Below the pieces are notes generated by a model. The model saw only the letters and a list, made by a program, of their open reading frames with translations. It made no database searches and was not told the DNA's origin. 64,000 nt of DNA from contig NZ_CP090063.1 of NCBI RefSeq assembly GCF_021391495.1, forward strand, positions 3,596,001-3,660,000, in the 5' to 3' direction. Both the position numbers and the translations under genes were made by a program. This DNA is from Amycolatopsis acidiphila. Lineage in GTDB: Bacteria; Actinomycetota; Actinomycetes; Mycobacteriales; Pseudonocardiaceae. Positions within the stretch are counted from its first letter, which is position 1. Every line of letters starts with the position of its first letter. This document shows positions 58,992 through 64,000 of the stretch, piece by piece.

Positions 58992-59873
58992 GTGGCCAGC
59001 GTAGTAGGTAACAGCATTTCCGATGGTGCCCGGCTCGCCAGATGGCTCGGTACGGTGCAGGCGCGCACTGGCGACCTTGCGCCGAGCGAGGCGAAGGTCG
59101 TCGAGCTCGTGCTTCGCGACCCCCTGTTCGTCGGGGCGAGCACCACCGCGCAAGTGGCCGAGCGCGCCGGTGTCTCTGCTCCGAGTGTGGTCCGCGCAGC
59201 TCGCGCAATCGGGTTCAACGGGTTCACCCAGCTGAAGCTCGAGATCGCACGGGCCCGTGGCACCGCCGAGTTCTTCGCACCCCCGACGCCGCTGACGGGG
59301 AGTTCCTCGACAGTCGATGTGATCGAGACGTCGATCCAGACAGGCCACGACGCACTGACCGCACTCGGCGGCGCTGTCGACCCCGAGGCCCTGGACAAGG
59401 CCGTCAACGCGGTGCGGCAGGCGGGGCAGGTTCTTGCCTTTGGTGCAGGGCCGTCCGCGACCGTCGCGGCGGATGCTGTCTTCCGGCTGCGTGCTCTCGG
59501 CGTGCGGACCGCGGGGATCCAGGATCACGAGTCGGCGATGATCGCGATGCGCCTCCTGGATCCGGTTGATGTCGTCATCGCTGTCAGCTCGACGGGGCGC
59601 ACCTCGACGACGCTCGCCGTCGCCGATGCGGCCTCCTCCGCCGGTGCAACGCTCATCGCGATCACCAATCAGCACGAGACGCCGCTCGCCTCCCTCGCCG
59701 ATATCGCTCTCGTCGTGGGCGGTGCGCCGCTACCTGCGCAGATGGCCGCGGCGGGGAGCCGGCTCGCGCAGCTCGTGGTCATCGACGCGTTGGCAGCCGC
59801 CCTCGCTTTGCGCGACCCTGAGCGAAGCCGCCTGGCGGAGCATGCGGGCATCGACTTGCCCGACATCTCCTGA
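58992..59873 (+). CDS. RpiR/MurR-family transcriptional regulator
   Basis: A 293-residue regulator: N-terminal HTH_6 domain (LAPSEAKVVELVL, TTAQVAERAGVSAPSVVRAARAIGF) and a C-terminal SIS sugar-phosphate domain (VLAFGAGPSATVAADAVFRL, VVIAVSSTGRTSTTLAVADAA). SIS domains usually bind phosphosugars. It is divergent from the reductase-like gene and overlaps the DMT transporter start (TGATG), so it probably controls both. GTG start. Confidence 0.9.
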   Translation: MASVVGNSISDGARLARWLGTVQARTGDLAPSEAKVVELVLRDPLFVGASTTAQVAERAGVSAPSVVRAARAIGFNGFTQLKLEIARARGTAEFFAPPTPLTGSSSTVDVIETSIQTGHDALTALGGAVDPEALDKAVNAVRQAGQVLAFGAGPSATVAADAVFRLRALGVRTAGIQDHESAMIAMRLLDPVDVVIAVSSTGRTSTTLAVADAASSAGATLIAITNQHETPLASLADIALVVGGAPLPAQMAAAGSRLAQLVVIDALAAALALRDPERSRLAEHAGIDLPDIS

Positions 59874-60733
59874 TGCAGCCCGGCACGATCGCCATCGTCC
59901 TCGTCGCCGCGGTGGCGCATGCGGTTTGGAACATGGCGTCGAAGTACAAGCGCGGCGACACCTTCCTGTTCGTCTGGGCCTACACCTGCGCATCGGCGGC
60001 GTTGTGCGTCCCGATCGGCATCGTCCTCGTCGCGACCGGCGCGCAGCCGCTCAGTTGGCAGTTCGCGGTCGGTTCGCTCGTCTCGGCCGCACTGCACCTG
60101 GCTTACTCCCTGACGCTCCAGGCTGGTTACGATCGCGCCGACCTCAGCGTGGTCTATCCCGTCGCTCGCGGGACCGGCCCCGTGCTGACGATGCTGTTCG
60201 CGATCCTTCTGCTCGGAGAACGGCTCACCGCGCTCGCGATGCTCGGCAGTCTCGTCATCGTCGCGGGCATCGTCGTCGTCGCAGGCAACCCGTTCAAAGG
60301 CATACAGCGTAATCCTCTTCAGGGCGTGCTCTGGGGTGCTGCGACGGGTGCCGCGATCGCGGGCTACACCCTCTGGGACAGCTATTCGATCGTCTCTCTG
60401 CATCTGGCGCCCGTGAGCTACTACGCCGGCACGCTCCTGCTGCAGACCTTGCTCCTCACTCCGGGGGCAGTACGCCGACGAGACCTGATCTCGGCCACCG
60501 TCCGTACGGACGCGGCGCCGGTCCTGACCGTCGCGGTGCTCTCCCCGCTGGCCTACATCCTCGTCCTCACCGCGATGCAGACCGCGCCCGTCGCACTCGT
60601 CGCACCCCTGCGCGAGTCATCCATCGTCATCGGATCCCTTCTTGCCTGGAGGCTCTTCCACGAAAACCACCTCGTACGCCGCATCACCGGCGCCGGGATC
60701 GTCCTCGCCGGCATAGCCGCCGTCAGCCTCTGA
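59873..60733 (+). CDS. EamA/DMT-family transporter
   Basis: A 286-residue, ten-helix drug/metabolite transporter with two EamA repeats: AVAHAVWNMASKYKRGD through LSVVYPVARGTGPVLTMLFAILLLGERLT, and WGAATGAAIAGYTLWDSYSI through PVALVAPLRESSIVIGSLLAWRLF. These proteins usually export or exchange amino acids, sugars or related metabolites. Its start overlaps the RpiR stop, so both are co-expressed. Confidence 0.88.
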   Translation: MQPGTIAIVLVAAVAHAVWNMASKYKRGDTFLFVWAYTCASAALCVPIGIVLVATGAQPLSWQFAVGSLVSAALHLAYSLTLQAGYDRADLSVVYPVARGTGPVLTMLFAILLLGERLTALAMLGSLVIVAGIVVVAGNPFKGIQRNPLQGVLWGAATGAAIAGYTLWDSYSIVSLHLAPVSYYAGTLLLQTLLLTPGAVRRRDLISATVRTDAAPVLTVAVLSPLAYILVLTAMQTAPVALVAPLRESSIVIGSLLAWRLFHENHLVRRITGAGIVLAGIAAVSL

Positions 60734-60985
60734 CGTCGACACATCGCGAGTGTGGGGTACGTGCACGGGTATGGCACCTGCCGGGGGTCTATCGCACGAC
60801 CAGGACGCAGCCGTCCACATCGGACAGAACAGAATCCGCGCCGGACGCGGTCTGCACGTCGTCAGAGACGACCCCCACGCAGGAGCTCGAGGCGCCCTGG
60901 ACCTAGGTCGCCCGGAAGTTCCTGGCCGGCCACATCAACGAAATGCTGCGCTCCACCGCGATGACTGACCGTCACCAAGGCCCCG
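60734..60985. other. Intergenic, degenerate coding scrap
   Basis: No intact gene. The plus-strand sequence near 60880-60967 translates as QELEAPWT, an in-frame stop, then VARKFLAGHINEMLRSTAMTD, which reads like the end of a decayed protein gene of unknown family. No operator or terminator is apparent. Confidence 0.35.
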
Positions 60986-61687
60986 TCATCCTGTTTCGGA
61001 GTGCAGGGCCTGATCGTGGGAGAGGATGCCGCGGACGAGGATGTCGATGAACCAGGTGAACCGCTCCTCGCCGGTGCCGGACATGATGTGGTCCCGCGCG
61101 GCGTGAACGCGCGGGTACTCGCTCGCCGCCGCTCGGTTGATGGCCTGTGCGACCGGACCGTCGGGTGCCGCCGGGTTCGAGCCGAGTGCGTGTTCTGCCG
61201 CGACGGCGGCGACGAACATCGTCAGCATGTCGATGGCCCAGGCTGCGGTCGCCGGTTCGACGCCGGCTTCGGCGAATATCTCCAGGAGAGCCTCAGCGAT
61301 GCGCAACGCGTTCGGTCCCACGGCGGTGGTCTGGACGGCCAGCTGGGCGAGGGCGGGGCTGGTCGAGAGGAGTTCCGCGTAGGACCGGAGGAGCCCGTCA
61401 AGACGGTCGCGCCACGGTTCGCCGGCCTCGCCGACGGCGACGGCGTCCAGTGCGCGATCGAGGACCAGTGCCTGTAGTTCGGTCATGTCGTCGACATAGG
61501 CGTAGAGCGAGGCCGGTCCGGTGTCGAGCGCCTTCGCGATCCTGCGAAGGCTCATGCCGGCACCGTCGTCCGAGGTGATCTGACGTAGGGCCTCGTCGAC
61601 GATCGCATCGCGGCTCAGGGGCGGCTTTGCCGGCCTGTTGCGGCGGCTCTCCACGTGCGAAGAACGGAACGGGTCACGCTGCGTCAT
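60986..61687 (-). CDS. TetR-family regulator (TetR_C-like)
   Basis: A 233-residue TetR protein: HTH in residues 24-75 (SRDAIVDEALRQITSDDGAGMSLRRIAKAL then TGPASLYAYVDDMTELQALVL) and a tetracycline-repressor-like C-terminal domain (EIFAEAGVEPATAAWAIDMLTMFVAA), similar in style to the TetR at 53225. The ATG at 61685-61687 is just outside the TTCGT/ACGAA palindromes. Divergent from the flavin reductase and TetX-like genes, which it likely represses. Confidence 0.9.
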   Translation of the reverse strand: MTQRDPFRSSHVESRRNRPAKPPLSRDAIVDEALRQITSDDGAGMSLRRIAKALDTGPASLYAYVDDMTELQALVLDRALDAVAVGEAGEPWRDRLDGLLRSYAELLSTSPALAQLAVQTTAVGPNALRIAEALLEIFAEAGVEPATAAWAIDMLTMFVAAVAAEHALGSNPAAPDGPVAQAINRAAASEYPRVHAARDHIMSGTGEERFTWFIDILVRGILSHDQALHSETG

Positions 61688-61699
61688 GTTCGAACGGTA

Positions 61700-61836
61700 T
61701 TCGTTACGAACCGTGTTCGTCAAGCTGATGTTGTGAGTCAAGCTTCCGGGGCTGGAGACAGGTTCGTCGAAAGGTCGCGACACCCTCCGGCTGGTCAGCG
61801 CGAACGGCGCACTTGACGAATGGTGTTCGTCACGAA
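61700..61836. promoter_or_regulatory. TTCGT-N-ACGAA palindromic operators
   Basis: TTCGTTACGAA (61700-61710) and TTCGTCACGAA (61826-61836) are perfect palindromes around one base. A partial third copy, TCGTCACGAA, is at 61880-61889, and extra TTCGT half-sites lie between. They cover the whole divergent region between the TetR gene and the flavin reductase gene, one cluster near each start. Confidence 0.8.
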
Positions 61837-61909
61837 TACAGTTCGTCAACATTAGGGTGCCCGACCTGGAGACGAGCGCTCGTCACGAACTCACCGGAGG
61901 AGCGAGCAC

Positions 61910-62566
61910 TTGAGTCTTTTCGCCAGGACGAGGATGGCGTTCGCGACGATGCGCGAGATCGAGGATGGCGCGCACGTCTTCACGTTCGCTCCAGTGAAAC
62001 CGCTGGCCTTCACTGCGGGCCAGCACGGCATCTTGAGGATCGCGGGAGTGGCGGGCAGGCGGGCTTTCTCGCTCGCGTCCGCGCCGGAAGATCCGGAAGT
62101 GATGATCGCGACGCGGCTGCAGTCAGACAGTGACTTCAAGCGCGCCCTCGCCGCGCTCAAGCCCGGCGATCTGGTCACGCTCAACGGCCCGATCCTCAAC
62201 TTCACGCTCCGCGGTACTCCCGATGATGTGGTGTTCCTCGCGCAGGGCATCGGCATCACGCCGTTCCGCTCGATCCTGCGGCACATCGTGGCCGCCGGCG
62301 TCCGCAAGCGCACGCACCTGGTCCACGTCGGTGGCACCGGCAACCCGCCCTTCCGGTCGGAAACCGAGCAGCTCGCGACGACCTCGGCGTACCTCGGCGG
62401 CCGCGATGCCTACGCCGTCGCGGTCAAGCAGCTGGTCACGAACAACCCCGACGCGACCTATTTCGTCTCCGGAGCAGCTCCCTATGTGAAGGACACCGTC
62501 CGGCAACTCACCCAACTCGGCGCCGCCAGGAGGCAGATCCGCACGGACACCTTCTTCGGCTACTGA
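61910..62566 (+). CDS. FNR-like FAD/NAD-binding oxidoreductase
   Basis: A 218-residue ferredoxin-reductase-fold flavoprotein. RRAFSLASAPEDP is the FAD motif, LAQGIGITPFRSILR the nucleotide loop, and the C-terminus ends in DTFFGY as in short actinobacterial reductases. TTG start with GGAGGAG about eight bases upstream. It probably delivers reducing power to a partner, perhaps the TetX-like monooxygenase 31 bases downstream, although such enzymes normally bind NADPH themselves. Confidence 0.87.
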   Translation: MSLFARTRMAFATMREIEDGAHVFTFAPVKPLAFTAGQHGILRIAGVAGRRAFSLASAPEDPEVMIATRLQSDSDFKRALAALKPGDLVTLNGPILNFTLRGTPDDVVFLAQGIGITPFRSILRHIVAAGVRKRTHLVHVGGTGNPPFRSETEQLATTSAYLGGRDAYAVAVKQLVTNNPDATYFVSGAAPYVKDTVRQLTQLGAARRQIRTDTFFGY

Positions 62567-62597
62567 AATCTCTGGCTGAAGGAAGGACCGATCCGTC

Positions 62598-63785
62598 ATG
62601 CCGGCACCTGGCATCGTCGTCGTCGGCGCGGGCCTGAGCGGTCTGGTCTGCGCACGAATTCTGCACCAACACGGAATGGCCGTCACCGTCTACGAGGCGG
62701 ACGCGACACCGGCCACCCGCCAGCAGGGCGGGTCACTCGACATCCACACCGACACGGGGCAGATCGCGCTCGAGGAGGCCGGTCTTCACGAGGCATTCCG
62801 CGCGCACACGCACATCGGCGGTGAAGCTCTCCGCGTGCTCGACAAAACCGCACATGTTCACCTCAACCACGAGGAGCCGCCGGGCGGCAACGGCCGGCCG
62901 GAGATCGACCGGAGAATCCTGCGGCAACTGCTCGTCGACTCACTGGAACCGGGCACGATTGCCTGGGGGAGAAAGGTCGTCGCCGCACGACCCGCCGCGT
63001 CGGGACACGAGCTGGAGTTCGCCGATGGCGCCACCGTGCGCGCCGACCTGGTGGTCGGGGCAGACGGCGCGTGGTCGAAGATCCGGCCGCTGCTGACCCC
63101 GGAACAGCCTGGATACACCGGAATCACGCTGGTCGAGATCCGTCTGTCCGACGCGGCCACTCGGCACCCGGACGCGCTCGCCCTCACCGGCCGGGGAAGC
63201 TTTTTCGCGCTCTCGGGCAACAAATACCTCGGCGGACACGGCGGGGACACCATCGCGCTCGGCTGCGGCCTGCGCGTTCCGGAAAACTGGATCACCGACA
63301 GCGGCATCGACTGGGACGACCCGGCGGACGCCCGCCTGGCGCTGCAACGCGAATTCTCCGACTGGGCCCCCGCCCTGACCGACCTGATCCGCGGCTGCGA
63401 CGACACCATCTGGCCTCGCCCGATCTACGCCTTGCCCACCGGCCTCACCTGGCAGCCGGTTCCCGGGGTGACCCTCGTCGGTGACGCCGCGCACCTCATG
63501 TCGCCGTTCGCCGGCGAAGGCGCCAACCTCGCCCTGATCGACGGCGCCGACCTCGCCAGGGCGATCATCGACCACGACGACCTCGACACCGCGCTCGCCA
63601 CCTACGAGAAGGCGATGTTTCCCCGGGGGGCCAAATCTGCCGCCGCTTCGCAGAAGGGCCTCGACATGATGTTCGTCGATGGGCCGCCGCGGAAGCTCGT
63701 CCGGTTCTTCCGGACCATGTCCACCGTTTCCCGCCTGACCAAACCGTTCCAGCGCCTGTTCACGTCGAAGAACCCGGAGGGATGA
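62598..63785 (+). CDS. TetX-like FAD-dependent monooxygenase
   Basis: A 395-residue class A flavoprotein monooxygenase. Motifs are VVVGAGLSGLVCARIL with the following YEAD acid, RPEIDRRILRQLL, DLVVGADGAWSKIRP and GDAAHLMSPFAGEGANLALIDGADLA. The QQGGSLDIH and NGRPEIDR regions closely resemble Tet(X)-group enzymes, which hydroxylate tetracyclines and other polyaromatics. With the TetR regulator and a VOC gene after it, a detoxification role is plausible; tetracycline specificity is unproven. Confidence 0.87.
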   Translation: MPAPGIVVVGAGLSGLVCARILHQHGMAVTVYEADATPATRQQGGSLDIHTDTGQIALEEAGLHEAFRAHTHIGGEALRVLDKTAHVHLNHEEPPGGNGRPEIDRRILRQLLVDSLEPGTIAWGRKVVAARPAASGHELEFADGATVRADLVVGADGAWSKIRPLLTPEQPGYTGITLVEIRLSDAATRHPDALALTGRGSFFALSGNKYLGGHGGDTIALGCGLRVPENWITDSGIDWDDPADARLALQREFSDWAPALTDLIRGCDDTIWPRPIYALPTGLTWQPVPGVTLVGDAAHLMSPFAGEGANLALIDGADLARAIIDHDDLDTALATYEKAMFPRGAKSAAASQKGLDMMFVDGPPRKLVRFFRTMSTVSRLTKPFQRLFTSKNPEG

Positions 63786-63786
63786 C

Positions 63787-64000
63787 GTGGGAAAAACCTA
63801 CCGGATGAACGAGCGGCTTGCCCTCGGCGCCGTCGAACTCACGGTCGCCGATCTCGACCGCAGCCTGGCGTACTACACCGAGGACATAGGCCTGCGAGTG
63901 CTCACGCGCGACGCGGACAGCGCCCACCTCGGCGTGCCGGGACGTACTTTGGCCGTCGTGCGGGAGCGGCCCGGCGCGGTGCCGCCGCCGGCCTCAAGCC
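63787..64000 (+). CDS. VOC-family (glyoxalase/dioxygenase-like) protein, truncated by window end
   Basis: The GTG at 63787, one base after the monooxygenase stop, opens a frame with LALGAVELTVADLDRSLAYY, EDIGLRVL and DADSAHLGV, the start of a vicinal-oxygen-chelate domain of the bleomycin-resistance/catechol-dioxygenase type. About 71 residues are visible. It completes the TetR-controlled module. Confidence 0.8.
   Translation, partial: MGKTYRMNERLALGAVELTVADLDRSLAYYTEDIGLRVLTRDADSAHLGVPGRTLAVVRERPGAVPPPASS

Noticed and set aside
1..64000. CRISPR arrays, rRNA, tRNA, phage or integrative-element attachment sites
   Set aside because: No regularly spaced direct repeats, tRNA-like T-loop sequences, integrase genes or rRNA segments were seen on either strand.

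Overview
The window is high-GC DNA (about 70 percent by eye) with frequent GTG/TTG starts, many 4-base ATGA/GTGA start-stop overlaps, paired ClpP genes with a PopR-like regulator and a mycobacterial-type MSMEG_0565-0572 cluster. It therefore looks like an actinobacterial chromosome. Pseudonocardiales (Amycolatopsis-like) is my best guess; this is inference, because no rRNA or tRNA is present to prove it.

Layout. 1-3.6 kb: a minus-strand operon for extracytoplasmic flavin electron transfer (membrane ferric-reductase-like protein, FMN-binding protein, ApbE flavin transferase, response regulator), divergent from a DUF2231 membrane protein. 3.6-15.4 kb: a SAM methyltransferase, then a tightly coupled nine-gene minus-strand operon of CoA-thioester catabolism (AMP-dependent ligase, cyclase, two CoA transferases, phosphotransferase, DUF6285-like and lipocalin-like proteins, MFS importer, zinc dehydrogenase), divergent from an IclR regulator. 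15.5-17.1 kb: a PopR-like XRE regulator ending in Ala-Ala, facing a clpP pair in which the second subunit has lost its catalytic serine.

17.4-25.4 kb: a Nit1C-type cluster (flavin monooxygenase, amidohydrolase, Sll0783-like protein, radical SAM, GNAT-AIRS fusion, Nit6803-type nitrilase, glycosyltransferase). It carries an extra tandem nitrilase paralogue with two of three catalytic residues replaced. 25.4-39.2 kb: a complete 3-hydroxypyridine catabolic cluster of the Ensifer hpd type. A three-subunit molybdenum hydroxylase, a separate SRPBCC protein and a split PEP-synthase-like dikinase pair would make 2,5-dihydroxypyridine. NicX-, NicD-, NicF- and NicE-like enzymes would take it to fumarate. 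An HD-domain protein, an Amt-fold transporter without the twin histidines, a GntR regulator and two matching palindromic operators complete the unit.

39.2-48.0 kb: an IS5-type remnant, then a LacI-controlled glycan unit (secreted sialidase-lectin, GH2 enzyme, sugar ABC transporter) with the same operator, in opposite orientation, in front of both transcription units. 48-64 kb: a patchy accessory region. It holds a VOC protein, a three-domain flavin/2Fe-2S reductase, a broken siderophore-interacting protein, TetR-controlled SDR/DHA2 efflux genes with three evenly spaced operators, an IS30 remnant, a TSUP exporter, a 5'-frameshifted ketopantoate-reductase-like gene, an RpiR regulator with a DMT transporter, and a TetR-controlled flavin reductase plus TetX-like monooxygenase, ending in a truncated VOC gene. 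Decayed genes, transposase fragments and several self-contained regulator/operator modules point to gene turnover in this last part.
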